64,000 bases of DNA. Source: an uncultured Lachnospiraceae bacterium (lineage in GTDB: Bacteria > Bacillota > Clostridia > Lachnospirales > Lachnospiraceae). The notes beneath the pieces were generated by a model. That model ran no database searches, was not told the origin of the DNA, and saw only the letters and a list, made by a program, of their open reading frames with translations. Both the position numbers and the translations under genes were made by a program. The stretch covers positions 37,908 through 101,907 of the forward strand of contig CAJURH010000006.1 of assembly GCA_910588775.1 (NCBI GenBank), in the 5' to 3' direction. Below are positions 25,714-34,017 of the stretch, one piece after another; within the stretch, counting starts at the first letter, position 1; every line of letters begins with the position of its first letter.

Positions 25714-26107
25714 ATACGCATAACGACACAGACTCCTTGCTTCTGTCCAAATTCAGAGAGCAAAGGAGTCTGTGCCATCCTTATATTAAAAAAAGGAGAT
25801 AGAATTATGAAAGGAGGGCCGGAAGCCGTTTTGCCTCCGGCTGAATGTGAAACAAAAAATGTTTAACATTTGGATGTATATTAATTTACCAGATATTTGT
25901 GATGAAAGTGTGAGCAAAAAATGAAATAAATATGAATATAAAAGAAATTTGTCAAGGCGAATTCTTTTCACTTTCGTGGCAAAAACCAAATAAAAGTGAA
26001 AAATAATTGAAAATGATAAAAAATGCGTGACCAATTTCGAAAAAAATGATAAGCTGGGCACAGAAGGAAGTTGGTGGCAGATAAAGAAAGGATGAGGTGA
26101 GAAGTTT
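25714..26107. other. 394-bp gap between the aldolase and transglutaminase genes
   Basis: It holds a hairpin (25727-25774; CACAGACTCCTT with AAGGAGTCTGTG) that probably ends the rhamnose-type operon, although its T tract is poor. A 19-codon ORF (25807-25866) sits behind an AAAGGAG site, and AT-rich sequence follows up to the next gene. No recognised riboswitch or promoter pair is convincing. Confidence 0.5.
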
Positions 26108-27766
26108 ATGGAAAAGCGTTTTGGCGTTTGGTTATTGGGAATTCTGATTTTGACATGCGTTTTTTCGCTGGAAGTAAGGGCGGCGGCCATTGATTATGAC
26201 GGGCAAGAGCAAACGGAAGCGGTAGCCCAATATACCTGGGTGAATCCCTTGTATCCAGAGGCGGCGGAAACGGTTGGTCAGACGGATATCGAAGAGGAAT
26301 TTCTGCAGGAGGACCGCGCTGGCAGCGGGTCCGGCGCATTTCTTTCTGTGGACGGGGCGGCGAAAAGCCTGCGTGATCAAATGGTGAACCGGAAAACGGT
26401 GGCGCTGGTGTATGTGCAGCCAAGCGGCGATCCGCAGCAGTTGATGCGCACAATAGTGGACAAAGCCATGTCTGTAGATAAGAACACCACCGGCCGGCAG
26501 GGAGATTATATAAGGTGGCATTTAGGCAGTTTGAACGCAGGGAGCACTCGTCACAGCGTGAATGGGCGGGTAATCGGATATAGCATTGTGTATGTGATGA
26601 ATTTCTATACGGACAAACGGCAGGAGGATCAGGTGACGGCCAAGGTCAAGACGGTATTGTCATCTCTGGGCGTGAGTAAGAAGACGTCTTATGGCAAGGT
26701 AAAAGCCATATACGACTATATTTGCAAAAACGTGAAGTATGATTATGCTGGATTAAGTAACGATTCTTACGGTAAGTTTACGGCTTACAATGCGCTTATA
26801 TATGGCCGGGCCGTTTGCCAGGGCTACGCCAATCTATTTTACCGAATGGCCATGGACGCTGGGGTTCCCACAAGATTGATACCGGGGTCTTCCAGAGGCG
26901 TGTCCCATGCCTGGAATATTGCAAAACTGGGGAACTATTATTATAATTTGGACTCCACTTGGGACGCTGGAAGCAAGAATTATACATACTTTCTAAAAAG
27001 CGACGGCAGTTTCCCGGATCACACGCGGAAAGCGGACTTTGCCACGGCAGCTTTTAAGAGAGCCTATCCTGTTTCACCGAAATCCTATAAAGCGACTTCG
27101 GTGTACAGCCTCTCAAAGGCCAAGGTTTCCGGAATCAAGGCGAAGACTTACACTGGGAAAAAGCTTACCCAGAACCCAACGTTAAAACTGGGCGGCGTTA
27201 CGTTAAAGAAAGACAGGGATTATACGATTTCTTATAAAAACAATGTGAAGGTGGGCAAAGCGTCCGTTGTCTTCAAGGGGAAAGGAAACTATTCCGGCAC
27301 GCTGAAAAAGACGTTTAAGATAACGCTGAAAAAAGGCGCGGTTTACACGGTCGGCGCTTACAAGTACCGGGTTACGAATATTGGGACAAATGGGAAGGGT
27401 GCGGCGAGCCTGGCCGGGTCCGTCAAAAAGACGATCTCTTCCGCGCATGTCTATAATGAAGTGAAAATTGGAGGAAAAACACTGAAGGTCACGGCCATAA
27501 GCGCCAATGCTTTTAAAAACAATAAAAATCTAGCAAAAGTGAGTGTTGGGGCAAATGTGAAAACTATAGGCGCCCAGGCGTTCTATGGGACATCCAAGCT
27601 GAAATCCATTGTGATTAGGGGTTCGAAGCTGAACAAGGTAGGGGCGAAGACGTTTTATGGTATATACAAAAAAGCGACTATAAAAGTGGGAAGCGGTGTG
27701 TATCACAAGTATAAGACGCTTTTGAAAAATAAAGGTCAGTCGAAGTCCGTGGTGATTCGAAGATAA
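26108..27766 (+). CDS. Secreted transglutaminase-like protein with C-terminal repeat domains
   Basis: A 552-residue exported protein. A signal peptide (about 1-27, ending VRAAA) is followed by a region to about 175 that is not recognised. The transglutaminase-like core (about 185-320) carries Cys in RAVCQGYA, His in SHAWNI and Asp in NLDSTWDAG, an intact triad. An Ig-like repeat (about 345-405; KTYTGKKLTQNPTLKLGG, GKGNYSGTLKKTFKI) and a BspA-like leucine-rich segment (about 455-530; ISANAFKNNKNLAKVSV) complete it. Such proteins act on surface or wall-linked proteins, as protease or cross-linker. No sortase motif or membrane anchor is seen at the C-terminus. Confidence 0.85.
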   Translation: MEKRFGVWLLGILILTCVFSLEVRAAAIDYDGQEQTEAVAQYTWVNPLYPEAAETVGQTDIEEEFLQEDRAGSGSGAFLSVDGAAKSLRDQMVNRKTVALVYVQPSGDPQQLMRTIVDKAMSVDKNTTGRQGDYIRWHLGSLNAGSTRHSVNGRVIGYSIVYVMNFYTDKRQEDQVTAKVKTVLSSLGVSKKTSYGKVKAIYDYICKNVKYDYAGLSNDSYGKFTAYNALIYGRAVCQGYANLFYRMAMDAGVPTRLIPGSSRGVSHAWNIAKLGNYYYNLDSTWDAGSKNYTYFLKSDGSFPDHTRKADFATAAFKRAYPVSPKSYKATSVYSLSKAKVSGIKAKTYTGKKLTQNPTLKLGGVTLKKDRDYTISYKNNVKVGKASVVFKGKGNYSGTLKKTFKITLKKGAVYTVGAYKYRVTNIGTNGKGAASLAGSVKKTISSAHVYNEVKIGGKTLKVTAISANAFKNNKNLAKVSVGANVKTIGAQAFYGTSKLKSIVIRGSKLNKVGAKTFYGIYKKATIKVGSGVYHKYKTLLKNKGQSKSVVIRR

Positions 27767-27772
27767 ACAAAA

Positions 27773-27806
27773 TAAGGGGAGGCGCTTGGCTGGAGCGCTT
27801 CCCTTT
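27773..27806. terminator. Bidirectional terminator between convergent genes
   Basis: AAGGGGAGGCGC pairs imperfectly with GCGCTTCCCTT and is flanked by A-rich and T-rich sequence. It serves both the transglutaminase gene (plus strand) and argD (minus strand). Confidence 0.65.
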
Positions 27807-27814
27807 TGCGTTGT

Positions 27815-29005
27815 TTAATCCAAACTGGCTTTTAGTTTTTCCATCATTTCGTCGATGTGTTGTCTCTCTATAATCAGAGGCGGCGCCAGCCTTAATACGT
27901 CGGAACCGGCGGAAATCACCAGCAGGCCATTTTCCAGGGCCCGGTTTATGACCTCTGCCACAGGACGGCCTTCGATGACCAGTCCCTGTAAGAATCCTTT
28001 TCCCCGGCGGGTTTTCACACAGGGGTATTCCTGGATAAGTTCGTCCAGCCTTTTTTCCAGATAAGGGGTCAGTTCCCGTACGTGCGCCACAATCTGTTCC
28101 TCTTTGTAAATGTCCAGGACGGCGGAGACTGCCGCGCAGGCCAGCGGATTTCCACCGTAAGTGGTTCCGTGGTCACCAGGAGCCAGGGAATTTGCGGCGG
28201 CTTTTGCTCCCAATACGAATGCGCCCACCGGAACGCCGCCTCCTAAGGCTTTTGCGCAGGTCATAATGTCCGGTTTCACGCCATGTCCTTGCCAGGCGAA
28301 GTAATCTCCGGTCCGGCCCATGCCGCACTGAATTTCGTCAAAGATAAGCAGGATATCGTTTTCGTCGCACAGGAGGCGCAGCCCTTCCAGGAACTCCTGG
28401 GAGGCGGGGTAGACGCCGCCTTCACCCTGGATGGTTTCTGTAATGATGGCGCACACGGAATCGTCTATCAGAGATTTTACGCTGTCCAGATTGTTGAATT
28501 CCGCGAACTTCACGCCGCCCATCAGCGGTTCAAAAGGCTCCCGGTAGTGGGCGTTTCCGGTGACGGAGAGGGCGCCTACGGTTCTGCCGTGGAAGGAATG
28601 GTTCATGGCGATGACGCTGCATCCAGCGTGGCCATTCTGGCAGAAGGCGTATTTCTTGGCCGCTTTCAATGCGCCTTCAATGGCTTCCGCGCCGCTGTTG
28701 GTGAAGAAGACTTTGTCCATGCCGCTGGCCTTAAGAACCTTTTCTCCGGCCTCCATCATGGGTATGTTGTAATACAGGTTGGAAATATGGGTGAGCTTTT
28801 CCACTTGTTCCTGCAAGGCTTTTGTATATGTTGGGTGATGGTAACCCAGGCAGTTGACGGCGATTCCTGCGGCAAAATCCAGGTATTTTCTGCCTTCTAC
28901 ATCGTACAGATATACGCCTTCTCCCTTTTCCAATACAATTTGGTAGCGGTTGTAGGTATGCAGGATGTTGTTTTCAGATTTTTCTATATAATCAGTTGTT
29001 TTCAT
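27815..29005 (-). CDS. argD: Acetylornithine aminotransferase
   Basis: Class III PLP aminotransferase, 396 residues, converting N-acetylglutamate semialdehyde and glutamate to N-acetylornithine. Typical stretches are YLDFAAGIAVNCLGYHHP, NSGAEAIEGALK, FDEIQCGMGRTG and the PLP-lysine region CAKALGGGVPVGA. It is the last gene of argCJBD; ATG 29005 overlaps the argB end by 14 bases. Dual use in lysine synthesis (succinyl-DAP) is possible, as in other ArgD proteins. Confidence 0.94.
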   Translation of the reverse strand: MKTTDYIEKSENNILHTYNRYQIVLEKGEGVYLYDVEGRKYLDFAAGIAVNCLGYHHPTYTKALQEQVEKLTHISNLYYNIPMMEAGEKVLKASGMDKVFFTNSGAEAIEGALKAAKKYAFCQNGHAGCSVIAMNHSFHGRTVGALSVTGNAHYREPFEPLMGGVKFAEFNNLDSVKSLIDDSVCAIITETIQGEGGVYPASQEFLEGLRLLCDENDILLIFDEIQCGMGRTGDYFAWQGHGVKPDIMTCAKALGGGVPVGAFVLGAKAAANSLAPGDHGTTYGGNPLACAAVSAVLDIYKEEQIVAHVRELTPYLEKRLDELIQEYPCVKTRRGKGFLQGLVIEGRPVAEVINRALENGLLVISAGSDVLRLAPPLIIERQHIDEMMEKLKASLD

Positions 29006-29888
29006 GATAGTACCTCTTTTCGTCTTCCCGCAAAATAGCGGTTCCGATACCTTTGTTGGTGAAAATCTCCAGAAGCAGGCTATGGGGTATCCGGCCGTCC
29101 AGGATATGCACGCGATTTACGCCCTCGCAGATGGCATGGATGCAGTTGTTCAGTTTGGGAATCATGCCGCCGCCCACATTTCCCTGGGCGATTAGCTTTT
29201 CGGCTTCGTGGACATGCAGCTCGGAGATCAGGCTGTCTGGGTCGCTGGAATCCCTGTACACGCCTTCGATGTCTGTGAGGAAAGCCAGTTTTTCCGCATT
29301 CATGGCGGAGGCGATGGCGCAAGCGGCATCGTCGGCGTTGATGTTATACGTTTGGAAATCTTTGTCCATGCCGATGGGGCATACAATGGGAAGAAAATCT
29401 TTTTCCAGTAGGTCTTCCAGCAGCTTTGGAGCCACTTCTTCTATTTCGCCCACAAAGCCGATGTCTTCCCCGTCGGCTGTTTTCTTAGACACTCGCAACA
29501 TGCCTCCGTCTTTGCCGCTGATTCCCACGGCTTTGATGCCTAAGGACTGCACCAGGGACACCAGTTCCTTGTTGACTTTGCTCAAGACCATTTCCGCCAC
29601 TTCCATGGTTTCCGCGTCTGTGACCCGCAGGCCGTTTACGAAATGGGGTTCCATGCCCACTTTACCCACCCAGCGGCTGATTTCCTTGCCGCCGCCGTGG
29701 ACGATGATGGGTTTGAAGCCCACCAGCTTTAAAAGCGCTACGTCTTCAATGACGTTTTTCTTTAATTCGTTGTCCACCATGGCGCTTCCGCCATATTTGA
29801 CCACGACGATCTTCCGGTTGAAACGTTGGATATAGGGCAAAGCTTCAATGAGCACTTCGGCTTTGTCCAGATATTTTTGATTGACCAT
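28992..29888 (-). CDS. argB: Acetylglutamate kinase
   Basis: Phosphorylates N-acetylglutamate in arginine synthesis, 298 residues. Amino-acid-kinase fold features are VVKYGGSAM (phosphate-binding Lys), IVHGGGKEI and the C-terminal NADDAACAIASAM and GGGMIPKL motifs. The N-terminal helix of about 25 residues (YLDKAEVLIEALPYIQRF) is the kind found in arginine-inhibited hexameric forms, so feedback control is likely. It lies 26 bases after argJ and overlaps argD. Confidence 0.95.
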   Translation of the reverse strand: MVNQKYLDKAEVLIEALPYIQRFNRKIVVVKYGGSAMVDNELKKNVIEDVALLKLVGFKPIIVHGGGKEISRWVGKVGMEPHFVNGLRVTDAETMEVAEMVLSKVNKELVSLVQSLGIKAVGISGKDGGMLRVSKKTADGEDIGFVGEIEEVAPKLLEDLLEKDFLPIVCPIGMDKDFQTYNINADDAACAIASAMNAEKLAFLTDIEGVYRDSSDPDSLISELHVHEAEKLIAQGNVGGGMIPKLNNCIHAICEGVNRVHILDGRIPHSLLLEIFTNKGIGTAILREDEKRYYHENN

Positions 29889-29914
29889 TTCTTATGTGTC
29901 CTTCCTAAATTTAC

Positions 29915-31144
29915 TTATGAGCGGTAATCTGCGTTTATGTTGATGTATTCGTGGGTTAAATCGCAGCCCCAGGCTGTGGCCTGTTGGGAACCCATTTTCA
30001 AATCTGCGGTGATGGTTACGGTTTTCTCGGATAAAATCACCGTAGCCACATCTTCGCTGTAAGCGGCGGCTGTTCCGTCCTTCATAAGCTGTAGTTTTCC
30101 CGCGGCGCTTTCTATAAATAAATCCACTTTCTCCGGGTCAAATTCGGCGCCAGAGTAGCCCATGGCGCATAAGATCCGTCCCCAGTTGGCGTCGTGGCCA
30201 TAGATGGCGGCCTTGGTCAGGTTGGAAGAGATGATGGATTTTGCCAGGGTGCGGGCCTGGGATTTCTGGCTGGCGCCGATAATTTTGGTTTCTAAAAGGG
30301 CTGTGCAGCCTTCGCCGTCTGCGGCAATGGATTTTGCCAGGGTTTCGTTTACGTAGCGCAGGGCTTCCAGGAAATCTTGGTAATTCTGGTTTTCTTCCGT
30401 GATTTCCGGGTTTCCGGCCAGTCCGTTGGCCAGCAGAAGCACAGTGTCGTTGGTGGATGTGTCGCCATCCACGGAGACCATGTTATAGGTGTCCGCTACG
30501 GTCTGGGACAGGGCCTTTTGCAGCAGTTCTTTGGAAATGTTGGCATCGGTGGTAAGAAAGCTTAACATGGTGCACATATTTGGATGAATCATGCCGGAGC
30601 CTTTGCACATGCCGCCGATATGCACGGGCGTCCCTTCCAGGGAAAAAGAGACGGCAGCTTCCTTTTTCACGGTGTCGGTGGTCATAATGGCCTGTGCCGC
30701 CTGTGTGGCCGCTTCCCGGCTGTCAGACAGTTCTTTGACCAGAAGGGGAAGCCCCTCCTTGATCTGTTCTATGGGAATCTGCTGGCCGATGACCCCGGTG
30801 GAAGCTACCAGCACGGAGGTCTCCGGGATGTTGAGAAGCTTTCCGGCTTCCCGGGCGGTCTCCCGGCAGGCGTTCATGCCTTCCTGTCCGGTGCAGGCGT
30901 TGGCCACGCCGCTGTTGCACACCACCGCCTGGGCGTGGGGCTGCTGGCGCACCAGTTCATGGTCCCATTTCACCGGGGCGGCTTTTACAATATTTGTGGT
31001 AAATGTACCGGCTGCTTTGCAAGGCGTGCAGCTGTATAGTAAAGCCATGTCTTTTTGGCCGTTTTTCTTAATTTTTGCCGCCGCGCTTGCCGCCTGGAAA
31101 CCTTTTGGCGCGGTGACTCCGCCGTCAATGATTTGATAGTTCAT
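29915..31144 (-). CDS. argJ: Glutamate N-acetyltransferase / ornithine acetyltransferase
   Basis: Transfers acetyl from acetylornithine to glutamate, 409 residues. It is an Ntn-type autoprocessing enzyme; the cleavage region reads KGSGMIHPNMCTMLSF, in which the Thr after NMC is the predicted nucleophile and new N-terminus. The usual residue before that Thr is Ala, here Cys, a mild variant. A start region VTAPKGFQA and a C-terminal THEYININADYRS are typical. It makes the pathway cyclic. A separate ArgA or ArgE gene is not seen here, and monofunctional versus bifunctional activity cannot be told. Confidence 0.94.
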   Translation of the reverse strand: MNYQIIDGGVTAPKGFQAASAAAKIKKNGQKDMALLYSCTPCKAAGTFTTNIVKAAPVKWDHELVRQQPHAQAVVCNSGVANACTGQEGMNACRETAREAGKLLNIPETSVLVASTGVIGQQIPIEQIKEGLPLLVKELSDSREAATQAAQAIMTTDTVKKEAAVSFSLEGTPVHIGGMCKGSGMIHPNMCTMLSFLTTDANISKELLQKALSQTVADTYNMVSVDGDTSTNDTVLLLANGLAGNPEITEENQNYQDFLEALRYVNETLAKSIAADGEGCTALLETKIIGASQKSQARTLAKSIISSNLTKAAIYGHDANWGRILCAMGYSGAEFDPEKVDLFIESAAGKLQLMKDGTAAAYSEDVATVILSEKTVTITADLKMGSQQATAWGCDLTHEYININADYRS

Positions 31145-31178
31145 GTTATTGCATAACCTCCTTTATTCTAAAACGCGC

Positions 31179-32228
31179 TTAGGGGAACACAGGCACAAGC
31201 TTAAGTCCCTGGGTTTCTTCCAGTCCGAACATTAGGTTCATGTTTTGCACGGCCTGTCCGGCTGCTCCTTTGACCACGTTGTCCATGGCGCCCATCATGA
31301 CGATCCGGTGAGTTCTGGGGTCGATGGTGAAGTTTACGTCCACATAGTTGCTGCCTTTTACCCAGCGGGTCTGGGGGCAAATGCCTTTTTCCAGAACTCT
31401 TACGAAGGTTTCGTTCTGGTAATAGCGGTTGTAAATCTGGCGGATTTCCTCCTCCTGGATGTTTTCCTGTTCTTTTTTCAGAGAGGCATAGGCAGTGACC
31501 AGAATGCCCCGGTTCATGGGAACCAGATGAGGGGTGAAGTTTATGAGGATTTCCTCTCCCGCGGCCAGGCTGAGCTGGTCTTCGATTTCCGGGGTGTGGC
31601 GGTGGGTGGTCACGCCGTATGCCTTGATGCTGTCATGGACTTCGCAGAACAGGTTGTCTGTCTTGGCGCCGCGGCCTGCGCCGGAAACGCCGGATTTCGC
31701 GTCGATGATGACCGTGGACGGTTCCAGGATGCCTTCCTTTAACAAAGGATAGATGCTCAAGATGGAGCAGGTAGGGTAGCAGCCTGGATTGGCGATGAGC
31801 CTTGCGCCGCGGATCGGTTCCCGGTTTATTTCACAGAGGCCATATACGGCTTCCTCAATGAACTGGGGAGAGGGATGCTGGATATTATACCAGGCTTCGT
31901 ATTTCTTCACGTCCTTGATACGGAAGTCCGCGCTTAAGTCGATGACCTTCGCTTTGGCCAGAATACTTTCGTTAATCAGAGAAGCGCACAGCCCCTGGGG
32001 CGTGGCGGTGAAAATCACGTCGGCCTGCTCGGCCATTTTCTCCATGTTGTCGTCCAGGCAGGCCCCTTCCACAATCTGAAACATATTCTGGTAAATCCCT
32101 GCATACGCCTGTCCCACATAGCTGCGGGAACCGTACCAGATGATTTCTGCGTCCTTGTGAGCGGTTAAGAGCCGGACCAACTCTGCCCCGGCGTATCCGG
32201 TGGCTCCGATAATGCCTACTTTTATCAT
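31179..32228 (-). CDS. argC: N-acetyl-gamma-glutamyl-phosphate reductase
   Basis: NADPH-dependent reduction of acetylglutamyl phosphate, 349 residues, type 1 (long) ArgC. Visible are the nucleotide fold GATGYAGAELVRLL (9-22), catalytic Cys in ANPGCYPT and the His-containing segment TPHLVPMNRG. It is the first gene of argCJBD, so its upstream region should hold the operon promoter and any ArgR sites. Confidence 0.95.
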   Translation of the reverse strand: MIKVGIIGATGYAGAELVRLLTAHKDAEIIWYGSRSYVGQAYAGIYQNMFQIVEGACLDDNMEKMAEQADVIFTATPQGLCASLINESILAKAKVIDLSADFRIKDVKKYEAWYNIQHPSPQFIEEAVYGLCEINREPIRGARLIANPGCYPTCSILSIYPLLKEGILEPSTVIIDAKSGVSGAGRGAKTDNLFCEVHDSIKAYGVTTHRHTPEIEDQLSLAAGEEILINFTPHLVPMNRGILVTAYASLKKEQENIQEEEIRQIYNRYYQNETFVRVLEKGICPQTRWVKGSNYVDVNFTIDPRTHRIVMMGAMDNVVKGAAGQAVQNMNLMFGLEETQGLKLVPVFP

Positions 32229-32332
32229 AATAATGCACGCAACCTTTCTTTTTATTCAATGTATATTTACTAAAATACGCTTTGAACATCATATAATATT
32301 TTCGTTTGTTCGTAAAGGTGGAAATTGGGAAT

Positions 32333-32399
32333 ATTCATATGATTGCATAATTATACATCTTTTTGGGTGAATATGCAATAAATATTCAAAAAGATGAAT
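32333..32399 (-). promoter_or_regulatory. Possible ArgR-binding cluster upstream of argC
   Basis: ATTCA at 32333-32337, TGAAT at 32368-32372, ATTCA at 32384-32388 and TGAAT at 32395-32399. ArgR boxes use TGAAT/ATTCA half-sites, but the 11-base spacing of the middle pair differs from the 4-base consensus. Confidence 0.3.
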
Positions 32400-32473
32400 A
32401 AAAAAGTTGGCATTATAAAATTTTAGTTCGTTAAAAAATGTTACCAAATTGTGACGGAATTTTCTTATAAGAG

Positions 32474-32502
32474 TTGAAAATAAATTAAAATAAGTGTAAT
32501 AT
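32474..32502 (+). promoter_or_regulatory. Sigma-A-type promoter for the wall-binding gene cluster
   Basis: TTGAAA (32474-32479) and TAATAT (32497-32502) are separated by 17 bases, 44 bases before the start codon. Confidence 0.65.
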
Positions 32503-32545
32503 TGTAGAGTAAGGATGTAAGTATTTTCATAAGGAGGAGATGAAC

Positions 32546-33187
32546 ATGAACAAAGGGAAAGTTCTGTCTTTTGCATTAATTTTTGCATTGGTTATGCAAA
32601 TATTTGCAATGCCTTTTGCGGTTACGGCCTCAGCGGCTCCCAAGACGGCAAAGACAGGTCTGCAGAAAGTGGGCAAGAAAACCTACTATTATAAGAGTGG
32701 GAAGAAGGTTAAGAATGCCTGGAAGACAGTCAAGGGAAACAGGTACTATTTTGGCAAGAATGGCGTGGCCTATAAAGGCTATAAGAAAATCAAAAAAGAC
32801 TGGTACTACTTTGACAAAAACTGCCGGATGGTCCGGGAGAAAATCGTAAGGATTAAGGGCAATCGCTATTATTTCATGGATACTGGGAAAGCTCCCAAGC
32901 GGGCGGTGATGCTCAAGAACGGCAATGTGTGGAAGACCAATTCAGCGGGCAGGCTTATGAAGAATATCACTCGATATGCCAAGGAGAAAAAAAGCTATGA
33001 CGCTTTTCGAAGCGTGGCGGGCAAACCTCTGAAAAGCAACCGAACAGAAAGTTGTCTGCACCTGGGTTCCGGCGGCTACGATGGACTCTATCAGTACGAC
33101 AATTTCCAGGTATCCACCTTTGAACTCAATGGCAAACGGGAAATCCAGGCGGTCATGCAGTGGGCTGTAGATACGCCGAATGTATAA
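32546..33187 (+). CDS. Secreted cell-wall-binding-repeat protein
   Basis: About 213 residues: a signal peptide (to about 30, ending ASAA) and three or four aromatic/glycine repeats of the choline-binding-like type (GKKTYYYKSGKKVKNAW, KGNRYYFGKNGVAYKG, DWYYFDKN, GNRYYFMDTGKAP). The C-terminal 80 residues (KSYDAFRSVAGKPLKS...GYDGLYQYDNFQVST) form a small unrecognised domain. GGAGG lies 8 bases before ATG 32546, so that start is preferred to ATG 32540. The next gene begins 28 bases on with the same repeat type. Confidence 0.78.
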   Translation: MNKGKVLSFALIFALVMQIFAMPFAVTASAAPKTAKTGLQKVGKKTYYYKSGKKVKNAWKTVKGNRYYFGKNGVAYKGYKKIKKDWYYFDKNCRMVREKIVRIKGNRYYFMDTGKAPKRAVMLKNGNVWKTNSAGRLMKNITRYAKEKKSYDAFRSVAGKPLKSNRTESCLHLGSGGYDGLYQYDNFQVSTFELNGKREIQAVMQWAVDTPNV

Positions 33188-33215
33188 AAATGCAAAGGAA
33201 GAGGAGGAATGTAAG

Positions 33216-33998
33216 ATGAGAAAATGGTTGAAATCTAAAGGAATCATGTTGACTCTGGCAGTGGCCTTGGCAGTGGGCGCGCCCTTAAGCGTGGCGCAGA
33301 ACCCCGTGGAGGTGTCTGCAAAGGCTGTGAAAAAGGGTCTGAAGAAGGAAAAAGGCAAATTTTATTTCTATGATAAAGGCAAGAAGATTAAGAATCAGTG
33401 GAAAACCGTCGGCAAGAAGAAATATTATTTCAAAAACGACGGCGCTGCGGCGGTGGGCTGGAATAAGATTGGCAAAAAGGCTTATTACTTCGACGACAAA
33501 GCCGTTATGGTGAAAAAGAAAACCGTACATAAAGTGAAATTAAATGCCAAAGGCGAGGCTGCGTTGAGCGCTCGCGCGAAACTGATGATTAAAGCGCAGT
33601 CGGTGGCGGACAAACAGGCGAAACCCACACAGAGTAAAGCGAAGAAGCTGCAAGCATGTTATAAATATGTGATGAAATGCGGATACGCAGGCAAATTTGA
33701 ATCTACAGACAAAGCGGGCTGGGAGGTGAAATACGCCCAGGATATGCTGCAGACCAAAAAGGGAAACTGTTATAGTTCCGCTTCCGCTTTCGCCATGCTG
33801 GCCAAAGTATGCGGCTACGATGCCAAGATTGTAAAAGGTGAAATGACGGTAAATGGAAATAAAGTTCCCCATGCATGGGTGGAGATTGGCGGTAAGGTTT
33901 ACGATCCTCAAACGCAGAAAGACAAAGGATTTGACTTATACGGCAAGACTTATAAGAGCATCAGCCAGATAAAATACACGGTTAAGAAAAGAGTATAA
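33216..33998 (+). CDS. Secreted wall-binding transglutaminase-like protein
   Basis: About 260 residues: a signal peptide (to about 38), three wall-binding repeats (KFYFYDKGKKIKNQW, KKYYFKNDGAAAVGW, KAYYFDDKA), a linker, and a transglutaminase-like domain (about 140-260) with Cys in KGNCYSSASAFA, His in VPHAWVEI and Asp in VYDPQ. The triad is complete, so cysteine-peptidase or cross-linking activity at the surface is plausible. GAGGAGG lies 8 bases before ATG 33216. It belongs to the same paralogous group as the gene at 38905. Confidence 0.82.
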   Translation: MRKWLKSKGIMLTLAVALAVGAPLSVAQNPVEVSAKAVKKGLKKEKGKFYFYDKGKKIKNQWKTVGKKKYYFKNDGAAAVGWNKIGKKAYYFDDKAVMVKKKTVHKVKLNAKGEAALSARAKLMIKAQSVADKQAKPTQSKAKKLQACYKYVMKCGYAGKFESTDKAGWEVKYAQDMLQTKKGNCYSSASAFAMLAKVCGYDAKIVKGEMTVNGNKVPHAWVEIGGKVYDPQTQKDKGFDLYGKTYKSISQIKYTVKKRV

Positions 33999-34017
33999 CA
34001 GGCGGGTTTAAAGACTT

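Larger units (their letters stand above)
32229..32545. other. Divergent 317-bp control region, argC and surface-protein gene
   Basis: An AT-rich gap between argC (minus) and a wall-binding protein gene (plus). It contains four TGAAT/ATTCA half-site-like pieces (32333, 32368, 32384, 32395) that resemble ArgR boxes but are not spaced as a perfect operator, and a good plus-strand promoter at 32474-32502. No ORF of note was seen. Confidence 0.5.

Noticed and set aside
29053..29835. A 260-residue plus-strand open frame across argB
   Set aside because: Antisense shadow of a clear acetylglutamate kinase; composition is Ser/Pro/Met-rich without domains.
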